Shown piece after piece: positions 56,962-64,000 of a DNA stretch of 64,000 bases. Within the stretch, counting starts at the first letter, position 1. Every line of letters begins with the position of its first letter. A model generated the notes under the pieces. It made no database searches, had not been told where the DNA came from, and was given only the letters and a program-made list of their open reading frames with translations. The translations under genes and the position numbers were made by a program. Origin of the DNA: Rhodobacter capsulatus (GTDB lineage Bacteria; Pseudomonadota; Alphaproteobacteria; Rhodobacterales; Rhodobacteraceae); the NCBI RefSeq assembly GCF_003254295.1, contig NZ_QKZO01000005.1, positions 62,001-126,000 on the forward strand, read 5' to 3'.

Positions 56962-57282
56962 ATGGCTACCGTCGCCGTCACCGATGCCACCTTTGACGCC
57001 GAAGTGCGCCAATCCGATCTGCCCGTCGTCGTCGATTTCTGGGCGGAATGGTGTGGCCCCTGCAAGATGATCGGCCCGTCGCTGGAAGACCTGTCGACCG
57101 AGCTGGCCGGCAAGGTGAAGATCGTCAAGGTCAATGTCGACGAAAACCCCGACAGCCCGGCGGCGCTGGGCGTGCGCGGGATCCCGGCGCTGTTCCTGTT
57201 CAAGGACGGTCAGGTCGTGTCGAACAAGGTCGGCGCCGCGCCGAAAGCCGCGCTGCAGGCCTGGATCGAAGCCTCGCTCTGA
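56962..57282 (+). CDS. trxA: Thioredoxin
   Basis: A 106-residue cytoplasmic disulfide reductant. The active site WCGPCKM is at about residues 31-37, preceded by VVVDFWAEW, with the cis-proline in [16 protein letters not shown]-looped terminator follows. The 52 bases after addA could hold a separate promoter. Confidence 0.97.
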   Translation: MATVAVTDATFDAEVRQSDLPVVVDFWAEWCGPCKMIGPSLEDLSTELAGKVKIVKVNVDENPDSPAALGVRGIPALFLFKDGQVVSNKVGAAPKAALQAWIEASL

Positions 57283-57301
57283 TCGCTGCACCATCGACTT
57301 C

Positions 57302-57324
57302 GGGGCGCCTTCGGGCGCCCTTTT
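57302..57324 (+). terminator. Rho-independent terminator of trxA
   Basis: Stem GGGCGCC/GGCGCCC with a TTCG loop followed by TTTT, 20 bases after the trxA stop. Confidence 0.88.
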
Positions 57325-57393
57325 GCATGCGCGCATTCGGTCATCTTGCAAGCCGTGCGCTCCCCGCACATATCTGCGCAAACGGAGGGCAAG

Positions 57394-57951
57394 ATGACCG
57401 ACGAGAAATTTCCCGGCTGGCACGGCACGACGATCATCGGCGTGCGCAAGGGCGGGCGTGTGGTTGTGGCGGGCGACGGCCAGGTGAGCCTGGGTCAGAC
57501 GGTGATCAAGGGCACCGCCCGCAAGGTGCGACGGCTTTCCCCCGGCGGGCGCGAGGTGGTGGCGGGCTTTGCCGGATCGACGGCGGATGCCTTTACCCTG
57601 CTGGAGCGGCTGGAGAAAAAGCTGGAAGCCGCGCCGGGGCAATTGGCCCGCGCCTGTGTCGAGCTGGCGAAAGACTGGCGCATGGACAAATACCTGCGCA
57701 ATCTGGAAGCGATGCTGATCGTCACTGATGGCGCCGATCTTTACGTCATCACCGGGGCGGGCGACGTGCTGGAACCCGAACATGACGTGACGGCGATCGG
57801 CTCGGGCGGGAACTATGCCTTGGCGGCCGCGCGGGCGCTGATGGACAGCGACCTTGATGCGGAAGCGATTGCCCGCAAGGCGATGGCGATTGCCGCCGAC
57901 ATCTGCGTTTACACCAACGGCAATCTGACCGTGGAGAGCATCTCGAAATGA
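57394..57951 (+). CDS. hslV: ATP-dependent protease peptidase subunit HslV
   Basis: A 185-residue proteasome-like peptidase. The ATG at 57394 has GGAGGGC upstream. The catalytic N-terminal Thr would be exposed after removal of [11 protein letters not shown], in the [23 protein letters not shown] motif. Conserved [29 protein letters not shown] and [15 protein letters not shown] follow. It overlaps hslU by ATGA. Confidence 0.96.
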   Translation: MTDEKFPGWHGTTIIGVRKGGRVVVAGDGQVSLGQTVIKGTARKVRRLSPGGREVVAGFAGSTADAFTLLERLEKKLEAAPGQLARACVELAKDWRMDKYLRNLEAMLIVTDGADLYVITGAGDVLEPEHDVTAIGSGGNYALAAARALMDSDLDAEAIARKAMAIAADICVYTNGNLTVESISK

Positions 57952-59249
57952 CCAGCCTGACCCCGCGCGAGATCGTGTCGGAACTCGACCGCTTCATCAT
58001 CGGCCAGGCCGAGGCGAAACGCGCCGTCGCCGTGGCTTTGCGCAACCGCTGGCGGCGGCACCGTCTCTCGCCCGAGATGCGCGAAGAGGTTTACCCGAAG
58101 AACATCCTGATGATCGGGCCGACCGGCGTCGGCAAGACCGAGATCAGCCGACGGCTTGCCAAGCTCGCAAAAGCCCCGTTCCTCAAGGTGGAAGCGACGA
58201 AATTCACCGAAGTCGGCTATGTCGGCCGCGACGTGGAACAGATCATCCGCGATCTTGTGGACGTGGCGATGGTCGAAACCCGCGAACGCATGCGCGAGGA
58301 GGTCAAGGCCCGCGCCCACAAGGCTGCCGAAGATCGGGTGATCGAGGTTCTGGCCGGGACCGATGCGCGCGAACAGACCCGCGAGATGTTCCGCCGCAAG
58401 CTGCGCGATGGCGAGCTGGACGACAAGCAGATCGAGATCGAAGTGGCCGAGACCGCCTCGGCGCCACAGATGATGACGGGCAATCCCGGCATGGAACTGC
58501 AGATGCAAGGTCTGCAGGATCTGTTCAAGGCCTTCGGCGGCGCCCGCAAGACCCGGCGCAAGATGAGCGTCTCGGAAAGCTACGAGGTGCTGATTTCCGA
58601 GGAAGCCGACAAGCTTCTGGATGACGAGGCGGTGAAGACCGCCGCGCTTGAGGCGGTCAGCCAGTCCGGCATCGTGTTTCTGGACGAGATCGACAAGGTC
58701 GCCGCCCGGGCCGAAACCCGCGGCGCCGATGTCAGCCGCGAGGGCGTGCAGCGAGATCTGCTGCCCTTGATCGAAGGCACCACCGTTTCGACGAAATACG
58801 GCCCGGTGAAGACCGATCACATCCTGTTCATCGCCTCGGGGGCGTTTCATATCGCCAAGCCCTCGGATCTTTTGCCGGAATTGCAGGGGCGTCTGCCGAT
58901 CCGGGTCGAATTGCGGCCGCTGACCGAGGAAGATTTCGTCCGCATCCTGACCGAGACCGACAATGCGCTGACGCGCCAATACACCGCGCTGATGGCGACC
59001 GAGGAAGTCACCGTGAATTTCACCCCCGACGGCATCGCGGCCTTGGCCCGGATCGCCGCCGAGGTGAACCGCTCGGTCGAAAACATCGGCGCGCGGCGGC
59101 TTTATACGGTGATGGAGCGGGTGTTCGAGGAATTGTCCTTCACCGCGCCGGATCGTTCGGGCGATCAGGTCACGGTGGATGCGGGCTTTGTCGAACGCCA
59201 TCTGGGCAGTCTGGCGCAATCGGCCGATCTGAGCCGCTACGTGCTCTGA
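57948..59249 (+). CDS. hslU: ATP-dependent protease ATPase subunit HslU
   Basis: A 433-residue AAA+ unfoldase that feeds HslV. Walker A GPTGVGKT is at about residues 57-64; the substrate pore GYVGRDVE, the I-domain (about 110-240), Walker [12 protein letters not shown] and the C-terminal SADLSRYVL that docks into HslV are all visible. Confidence 0.97.
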   Translation: MTSLTPREIVSELDRFIIGQAEAKRAVAVALRNRWRRHRLSPEMREEVYPKNILMIGPTGVGKTEISRRLAKLAKAPFLKVEATKFTEVGYVGRDVEQIIRDLVDVAMVETRERMREEVKARAHKAAEDRVIEVLAGTDAREQTREMFRRKLRDGELDDKQIEIEVAETASAPQMMTGNPGMELQMQGLQDLFKAFGGARKTRRKMSVSESYEVLISEEADKLLDDEAVKTAALEAVSQSGIVFLDEIDKVAARAETRGADVSREGVQRDLLPLIEGTTVSTKYGPVKTDHILFIASGAFHIAKPSDLLPELQGRLPIRVELRPLTEEDFVRILTETDNALTRQYTALMATEEVTVNFTPDGIAALARIAAEVNRSVENIGARRLYTVMERVFEELSFTAPDRSGDQVTVDAGFVERHLGSLAQSADLSRYVL

Positions 59250-59288
59250 CCTCTGGTGATCGGGGAGGCTTGTGCTATCCTCCCCGAC

Positions 59289-60392
59289 ATGCAGATGCGT
59301 GTTCTTGTCATTGCCGCCCTCGTCGCCCTGGTCAGCTGCGCCCCGCGCGGAGAGCTTGCCTATACGCCGGAGCCAAGCGCCGATGTCCGGCCGGTGTTCG
59401 TCGGCTCGACCCGGGGACTGGATCCCGAAACCGGGGCGGAATTCGGCATCAGCCGCAGCGAGACCCTGCAACGGGCGCGGTTCCTCGTGTCGGTGCCGCC
59501 CGACCGCCGCACCGGCCAGTTGCACTATCCGCTCGAGGGCCGCAGGATCGACCCGCAAAAGGATTTCCTTCTGGCCGGGTCGAAGAACTACCCCGATCCG
59601 GCGGCGTTTCAGGCCGAGCTGCGACAAAGCCTGAAAGCCAGCGGCGGCGAGGCGGTGGTCTTCGTGCACGGGTTCAACAACACCTTTGCCGAGGGGCTGT
59701 ATCGTCTGGCGCAGATGGGCGTCGATTTCGACTTGCCAAGGACGCTCGTCTATTACGCCTGGCCCTCGCGCGGGCATGTGCTGGGTTATGCCTATGACCG
59801 CGATTCCGCGATTTTCGCCCGCGACGGTCTGCGCCAGACCCTGCGCGAGCTGGAACGGGCCGGGGCGAAGCGGATTTTGCTTGTCGGCCATTCGATGGGC
59901 TCTTCGGTGACGATGGAAACCCTGCGCGACATCGCGCTTTCAGGCGAAACAGAGACGTTTTCGCATCTGGCCGGGGTTCTGCTGATCTCGCCCGACATCG
60001 ATGTCGACATGTTCCGCGAACAGGCCCGCACCATCGGGGCTTTGCCGCAGCCCTTCGTCATCTTCACCTCGCGCAAGGACAAGGCGCTGCGGCTGTCCTC
60101 GAAGATCGCGGGGGAACGTGACCGGCTGGGCACGTTGCAAGATATCAGCCGGGTGGCCGATCTGAAGGTGACGATGATCGACACCGGGGCGTTTTCGACG
60201 GCGGACGGCCATTTCAACGTGGCCAACAACCCCGCGCTGATCCGCATGCTGGGCCGCACCGGGCAGCTGGCGCAGATGCTGGAAGGCGAACAGACCGGCA
60301 AGGGCAATCTGGCAACCGGGGTGGTGCTGACGGTGCAGGAGGCGACGCGGATCGTGCTGTCACCGATCACCGCGCTGGGCGGCGGGAATTAA
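59289..60392 (+). CDS. Alpha/beta-hydrolase lipoprotein (DUF900 type)
   Basis: About 367 residues from the ATG at 59289, beginning MQMRVLVIAALVALVSC with a lipobox at LVSC, so a probable lipoprotein. The nucleophile elbow is GHSMGSS (about residue 204), the oxyanion region VVFVHGFNNTFAEGL, and the acidic and His residues are likely in SPDIDVDMF and GHFNV. The family is DUF900 esterase-like, substrate unknown. There is no clear ribosome-binding site; a TATCCT element lies about 12 bases before the ATG, so a nearly leaderless mRNA is possible. Confidence 0.82.
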   Translation: MQMRVLVIAALVALVSCAPRGELAYTPEPSADVRPVFVGSTRGLDPETGAEFGISRSETLQRARFLVSVPPDRRTGQLHYPLEGRRIDPQKDFLLAGSKNYPDPAAFQAELRQSLKASGGEAVVFVHGFNNTFAEGLYRLAQMGVDFDLPRTLVYYAWPSRGHVLGYAYDRDSAIFARDGLRQTLRELERAGAKRILLVGHSMGSSVTMETLRDIALSGETETFSHLAGVLLISPDIDVDMFREQARTIGALPQPFVIFTSRKDKALRLSSKIAGERDRLGTLQDISRVADLKVTMIDTGAFSTADGHFNVANNPALIRMLGRTGQLAQMLEGEQTGKGNLATGVVLTVQEATRIVLSPITALGGGN

Positions 60393-60988
60393 CGCATCCG
60401 CCGCAGATAGACGTAATAGGCGCCGGAGCCGCCGTGCTTCAGATGCGCCTCGGTCACCTGCATCACCACCGCGCCGAGCGGCGGCAGGCGCAGCCATTGC
60501 GGCACCTGATGGCGCAGCACGCCCTGCCGCTGCGGGATCGGCCCGTCATCAAGGCCCCGCTTGCCCTTGCCGGTGATCACCAGCACCAGACGGCAGCCGC
60601 GGTCCTGCGCGGAGAGCAGAAAGTGGCTCAGTTCGGGATGCGCCTGCGACAGGGTCATGCCGTGCAGGTCGATCCGCGCCTCGGGCTCCAGCTTGCCGCG
60701 GCTCATTTCCCGGTGGGTCTTGCGGTCCATCACGATCGTCTGGCGCTGCAGCTGGTCCGAGATCGAGGGCGCCAGATCCAGCCGCCAGGCCAATTCCGGC
60801 GCCTGCTGACCGACGCGGAAATCCTTCATCTCGAAGCGGGGCTTCTTCGGCGGGTGGTGGGGGGCATGCGCCGGATCAGGCTCTGTCCCGGCCGAAATAG
60901 GCGCGTGACGGTGCATCGCCTGCGTCGTTGCGGCAACCTTTTCCCAAAGATCGCGATCTTCCGCCGAAAGCAGCCGCCGCCGTCGCAT
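60389..60988 (-). CDS. Smr/MutS2-type domain protein
   Basis: A 199-residue protein with a Smr domain in the C-terminal half: ARIDLHGMTLSQAHPELSHFLLSA, VLVITGKGKRG, LRHQVPQWL and HGGSGAYYVYLRR. Smr domains are nucleases acting on nucleic acid or stalled ribosome mRNA. The N-terminal 80 residues are His/Pro-rich and variable. It ends four bases inside the stop region of the converging hydrolase gene. Confidence 0.88.
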   Translation of the reverse strand: MRRRRLLSAEDRDLWEKVAATTQAMHRHAPISAGTEPDPAHAPHHPPKKPRFEMKDFRVGQQAPELAWRLDLAPSISDQLQRQTIVMDRKTHREMSRGKLEPEARIDLHGMTLSQAHPELSHFLLSAQDRGCRLVLVITGKGKRGLDDGPIPQRQGVLRHQVPQWLRLPPLGAVVMQVTEAHLKHGGSGAYYVYLRRMR

Positions 60989-60994
60989 CCTGGC

Positions 60995-61654
60995 TCAGCC
61001 GCCCGTGGCGACAAGCTGCCAGTTCGGATCGGAACTGCCCATGACGCGCGCAAAGGTCCAGCTGTCGCGCTGCTTGCGCGGGGTTTTCGGATCGCCCTCG
61101 ACAATCTGGCCGGTCGCATCCCGCGCCACCGAGATCAGCTCGCCGCCGAACCGCACCGTCACTTCCGCCTCGCGCGAGGTTGCGTCGAAGGTCGCTTCGG
61201 TCAGCGTCAGCTCGCGCAGGCCAAGGAAATTCGCCTCGACCGTCAAGCCCTGCCGTTGCCGATCCGCCACCGCGGTCTCGAAGGCCTCCAGCACCTCGGG
61301 CGCGAGGAACCGCCGCACCGGCGAGAGATCGCCGCGTTCAAAGGCCATCAGGATCATCTCATAGGCCATCTTGGAGCCCTGCAGGAAGGCGCCGACATTG
61401 AACGACGGCTCGACCCGCTTCATCTGCGCCAGCGCCACCGCGGCATCCGAGCCCTCGGTCACATGGTCGATGATGTCATTATCCGGACCGCCCTCGATCA
61501 CTTCGAAGCGGTCGGGACCGCGCGGCCCCGGAGCTTCGACGGGCATCGGCTCATCTTCATAGCCGTCGCGGGTGCCCAGAACGCTCTTTAGCTTCAAGAT
61601 CAGGAAGATCGCGATAGCGGCAAGAACGATCAACTGGAACAGTGCTGGGCTCAT
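60995..61654 (-). CDS. Tim44-domain membrane-anchored protein
   Basis: A 219-residue protein from the ATG at 61654, with one N-terminal transmembrane segment (LFQLIVLAAIAIFLILKL), an acidic linker and a C-terminal Tim44-like domain (FNVGAFLQGSKMAYEMILMAFERGDLSPVRRFLAPEVLEAFE). Alphaproteobacterial Tim44-like proteins are bacterial relatives of the mitochondrial import motor protein; the role is poorly defined. It is divergent from fxsA. Confidence 0.85.
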   Translation of the reverse strand: MSPALFQLIVLAAIAIFLILKLKSVLGTRDGYEDEPMPVEAPGPRGPDRFEVIEGGPDNDIIDHVTEGSDAAVALAQMKRVEPSFNVGAFLQGSKMAYEMILMAFERGDLSPVRRFLAPEVLEAFETAVADRQRQGLTVEANFLGLRELTLTEATFDATSREAEVTVRFGGELISVARDATGQIVEGDPKTPRKQRDSWTFARVMGSSDPNWQLVATGG

Positions 61655-61764
61655 GGGCTTTTCCGCGGCGATGTTGACGATTGGAACGTGTGCTTCTCCC
61701 ACTTATGTAAGGGAGCGCTTTGTTCAAGTCCACCGACGCCCTTGTCCCACCTTTGGAGGTAACA

Positions 61765-62256
61765 ATGTGGTTTTTGATCCTGCTGATCGCCTGGCCGCTG
61801 ATCGAAATCGGTCTTTTCGTCGAGATCGGCGGACGGCTGGGGCTGTGGCCGACGCTGGGACTGGTTCTGGGCACGGCGGCGCTGGGCATCGCCGTGCTGC
61901 GTGCGCAGGGCGACCGGGCGCAGGCCGGGCTGCGGCAGGCGATGGCAGGGATCGGCGATCCGGCCGTGCCGCTGGCCGAGGAGGCGCTGATCCTCGTGGC
62001 CGGGGGCCTGCTGATTCTGCCCGGGCTGCTGACCGATGTTTTCGGGCTGCTGCTGCTCGTGCCGCCGGTGCGCAGGCTGCTGATCGCGCGGCTGTCGAAA
62101 CGCGTGGTGGTGCAGGGCTTCGGCCAGGGCTTCGGCACGATGGCGCAACCGCCCCGGCCGGGCGCCGATCCGGGGCAGGTGATCGACGGCGACTTTCAGG
62201 AAGTCGATCCGAAAAACCCGTCGATCAAGGGGAACTCGGGCTGGACACGCCATTGA
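61765..62256 (+). CDS. fxsA: FxsA-family membrane protein
   Basis: A 163-residue cytoplasmic membrane protein with three hydrophobic segments (WFLILLIAWPLIEIGLFVEIGG; LWPTLGLVLGTAALGIAVL; LVAGGLLILPGLLTDVFGLLLLVPPVRRLL). GGAGG stands eight bases before the ATG. E. coli FxsA suppresses phage T7 exclusion by F, but a general role is unknown. It precedes secB. Confidence 0.88.
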   Translation: MWFLILLIAWPLIEIGLFVEIGGRLGLWPTLGLVLGTAALGIAVLRAQGDRAQAGLRQAMAGIGDPAVPLAEEALILVAGGLLILPGLLTDVFGLLLLVPPVRRLLIARLSKRVVVQGFGQGFGTMAQPPRPGADPGQVIDGDFQEVDPKNPSIKGNSGWTRH

Positions 62257-62305
62257 GACAGCGGTCCCGCGATGCTAGAAGATTGCAGATATCCTGGAGT
62301 GACCC

Positions 62306-62800
62306 ATGACCGAAGTCCCGAACGAGGCGGCCCAGCCGCAGATGAAAATGAGCATCCTCGCGCAATTCGTGCGGGACATGTCGTTTGAGAATGCGGTGGC
62401 GCTGAACGGGCTGCAAAGCCCGGAAGTGCAGCCGGAAATGCAGGTGCAGGTCAGCCTCGACGCCCGCAAGCGCCCGGCAGAGCATCAGTATGAGGTGATC
62501 ACCAAGTTCAAGATCACCTCGACCAACAAGGCGACGAATTCGGCGCTTTACCTGCTCGAGCTCGACTACGGCGGCATCTTCCACATCGAGGGCGTGCCCG
62601 AGGATCAGATGCATCCCTTCCTGCTGATCGAATGCCCGCGCCAGCTTTTCCCCTATGTGCGGCGCATTGTCTCGGATGTGACGCGCGATGGCGGCTTCCC
62701 GCCGTTCAACCTCGATCCGGTCGATTTCGTCGCGCTCTATCGGGCCGAGCTTGCCCGCCGCGCCGAGGCGCAAAAGGCAAGTGAAGCGTTGGTGAACTGA
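62306..62800 (+). CDS. secB: Protein-export chaperone SecB
   Basis: A 164-residue tetrameric chaperone keeping preproteins unfolded for SecA. Family segments are MSILAQFVRDMSFENAVAL, VQVSLDARKRP, FKITSTNKA, HPFLLIECPRQLFPYVRRIVSDVTRDGGFPPFNLDPVDFVALYRAELARR. It is followed by a hairpin terminator. Confidence 0.96.
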   Translation: MTEVPNEAAQPQMKMSILAQFVRDMSFENAVALNGLQSPEVQPEMQVQVSLDARKRPAEHQYEVITKFKITSTNKATNSALYLLELDYGGIFHIEGVPEDQMHPFLLIECPRQLFPYVRRIVSDVTRDGGFPPFNLDPVDFVALYRAELARRAEAQKASEALVN

Positions 62801-62870
62801 TCAACCCAAGATTGAAACCGCCAACGCGTCAACCTGCCTCAGGGACAAGGTGACCCGCTGACACCGCAGG

Positions 62871-62902
62871 CCATCGCATTCAAAATGCGATGGCTTTTGC
62901 TT
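62871..62902 (+). terminator. Rho-independent terminator after secB
   Basis: A perfect 10-bp stem CCATCGCATT/AATGCGATGG with a CAA loop, followed by CTTTTGCTTT. It ends only about 14 bases before the idi start codon. Confidence 0.8.
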
Positions 62903-62915
62903 TCGGGTCGGTCAC

Positions 62916-63446
62916 ATGAGTGAGCTTATACCCGCCTGGGTTGGTGACAGACTGACTCCGGTGGACAAGTTGGAGGTGCATTTGAAAGGGCTCCGCCACA
63001 AGGCGGTGTCCGTTTTTGTCATGGATGGCGAAAACGTGCTGATCCAGCGCCGCTCCGAGGAGAAATATCACTCGCCGGGGCTTTGGGCGAACACCTGCTG
63101 CACCCATCCGGGCTGGACGGAACGCCCCGAGGAATGCGCCGTGCGGCGTCTGCGCGAGGAGCTGGGGATCACCGGGCTTTATCCCGCCCATGCCGACCGG
63201 CTGGAATATCGCGCCGATGTCGGCGGCGGCATGATCGAACATGAGGTGGTCGACATCTATCTGGCCTATGCCAAACCGCATATGCGGATCACCCCCGATC
63301 CCCGCGAAGTGGCCGAGGTGCGCTGGATCGGCCTTTACGATCTGGCGGCCGAGGCCGGTCGTCACCCCGAGCGGTTCTCGAAATGGCTGAACATCTATCT
63401 GTCGAGCCATCTTGACCGGATTTTCGGATCGATCCTGCGCGGCTGA
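62916..63446 (+). CDS. idi: Isopentenyl-diphosphate delta-isomerase
   Basis: A 176-residue Nudix-type type I isomerase interconverting isopentenyl and dimethylallyl diphosphate for carotenoids, quinones and the bacteriochlorophyll tail. The catalytic Cys is in WANTCCTHPGW (about 66-68), the Nudix segment is ECAVRRLREELGI, and the Glu is in GGGMIEHEVVDIYL. A GTCGG precedes the ATG. Whether another idi copy exists elsewhere in the genome is not visible here. Confidence 0.94.
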   Translation: MSELIPAWVGDRLTPVDKLEVHLKGLRHKAVSVFVMDGENVLIQRRSEEKYHSPGLWANTCCTHPGWTERPEECAVRRLREELGITGLYPAHADRLEYRADVGGGMIEHEVVDIYLAYAKPHMRITPDPREVAEVRWIGLYDLAAEAGRHPERFSKWLNIYLSSHLDRIFGSILRG

Positions 63447-63547
63447 CGGGTGCGACCGCGGAAAACGGCAAAAACCGACCGCCCGGCAAAGCTGGCTCTG
63501 GCAATCCGCGCGCAAAGCTGCATCATTCACCCCGTATTGACCGGGGG

Positions 63548-64000
63548 GTGGTGGTGTCAGCGCGTCTGTCCGCAAGCGTGATCGTTCTTGTTGCCGCCTG
63601 CGCCGGCATGGCGTCGGCCGAGACGGAATTCCGGCTCGAGCTCTCGGCGCCCGATTCGGCGCTGTCGAAGGCGCTGGCCCAGGTGTCGCTGTCGCGCGAG
63701 GCGGCGGGCAACAAGGAGGCCGACGCGCAGGATCTGTTCGGCGCGGCGCGGGCCGATTACGCCCGGCTGATCGGGGCGCTTTACGACGAGGGCCGCTATG
63801 GCGGCACGGTCTCGATCCTGATCGACGGGCGCGAGGCGGCGAATATCGCGCCGATGGATGCGCCCGCCCGCATCGGCAAGGTCGAAATCCGGGTCGATCC
63901 CGGCCCGGTGTTCCGGTTTTCCCGCGCCGCGATCGGCCCGCTGGCCCCGGAGACGCGGGTGCCGCCCAGCTTTCGCGTGACCGAGGTGGCGCGGTCCTCG
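63548..64000 (+). CDS. TamA-like outer-membrane assembly factor (partial, N-terminus only)
   Basis: The first 151 codons of a protein cut by the right edge. GTG at 63548, 63551 or 63554 can start it. A signal peptide (SVIVLVAACAGMASA) is followed by EFRLELSAPDSALSKALAQVS and the POTRA-like YARLIGALYDEGRYGGTVSILIDGREAANI with KVEIRVDPGPVFRF. This is the start of an Omp85/TamA-family protein of autotransporter assembly. The C-terminal barrel lies outside the window. Confidence 0.8.
   Translation, partial: MVVSARLSASVIVLVAACAGMASAETEFRLELSAPDSALSKALAQVSLSREAAGNKEADAQDLFGAARADYARLIGALYDEGRYGGTVSILIDGREAANIAPMDAPARIGKVEIRVDPGPVFRFSRAAIGPLAPETRVPPSFRVTEVARSS

Overview
The window is a stretch of an alphaproteobacterial chromosome and almost certainly comes from Rhodobacter capsulatus or a very close relative. 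The basis is the gene order regB / senC-regA-hvrA / hvrB / ahcY, the known photosynthesis-control cluster of that species. RegB read from 45363 also places the phosphorylated histidine at residue 225 and the redox cysteine at residue 265, the numbering used for R. capsulatus RegB. Base composition is GC-rich, genes are densely packed and often overlap by ATGA, and no insertion sequence, prophage or CRISPR array is visible.

Layout. 1-3.8 kb: metal transport (feoA-feoA-feoB, a dmeR-dmeF type nickel/cobalt efflux pair) and a divergent unknown gene, then tRNA-Pro. 4-10.7 kb: an EamA transporter and leucine synthesis (leuB, leuD, leuC) around two membrane/secreted proteins. 10.7-16.2 kb: a plus-strand run rsfS-rlmH-gpmI-envC-like-ctpA-rppH. 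16.2-22.5 kb: minus-strand nadABC and dnaQ-coaE-aroE-maf. 22.5-22.9 kb: a non-coding, DnaA-box-bearing segment that I interpret as the chromosomal origin. 22.9-30.3 kb: plus-strand hemJ-rho-mnmE-mnmG-rsmG-parA-parB with two perfect parS sites. 30.3-35.4 kb: flagellar export genes flhB-fliR-flhA with a lytic transglycosylase and a coiled-coil protein. 35.5-40.3 kb: housekeeping and unknown envelope proteins. 40.4-46.8 kb: ahcY and the reg/hvr/sen redox and light regulators. 46.8-57 kb: a DivL-like PAS protein behind a CtrA box, then tsaE-amgK-murU-addB-addA-trxA. 57.4-64 kb: hslVU, a lipoprotein hydrolase, Smr, Tim44, fxsA, secB, idi and the start of a TamA-like gene.

How it fits together. Replication initiation, chromosome partition (ParAB-parS) and the genes on both sides form the conserved alphaproteobacterial origin neighbourhood: genes to the immediate left run leftward and genes to the right run rightward, as expected for leading-strand transcription out of an origin. 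Further right, the RegBA system couples the redox state of the quinone pool to photosynthesis and respiration genes, with HvrA and HvrB adding light control, including control of ahcY.

The least explained signals are a recurrent imperfect inverted-repeat motif around ACAGAGAC (about 14 copies, mostly inside genes), two short unannotatable ORFs, a DivL-like protein without a kinase domain, and an EnvC-like protein and an endonuclease/phosphatase-fold protein whose catalytic residues are replaced.
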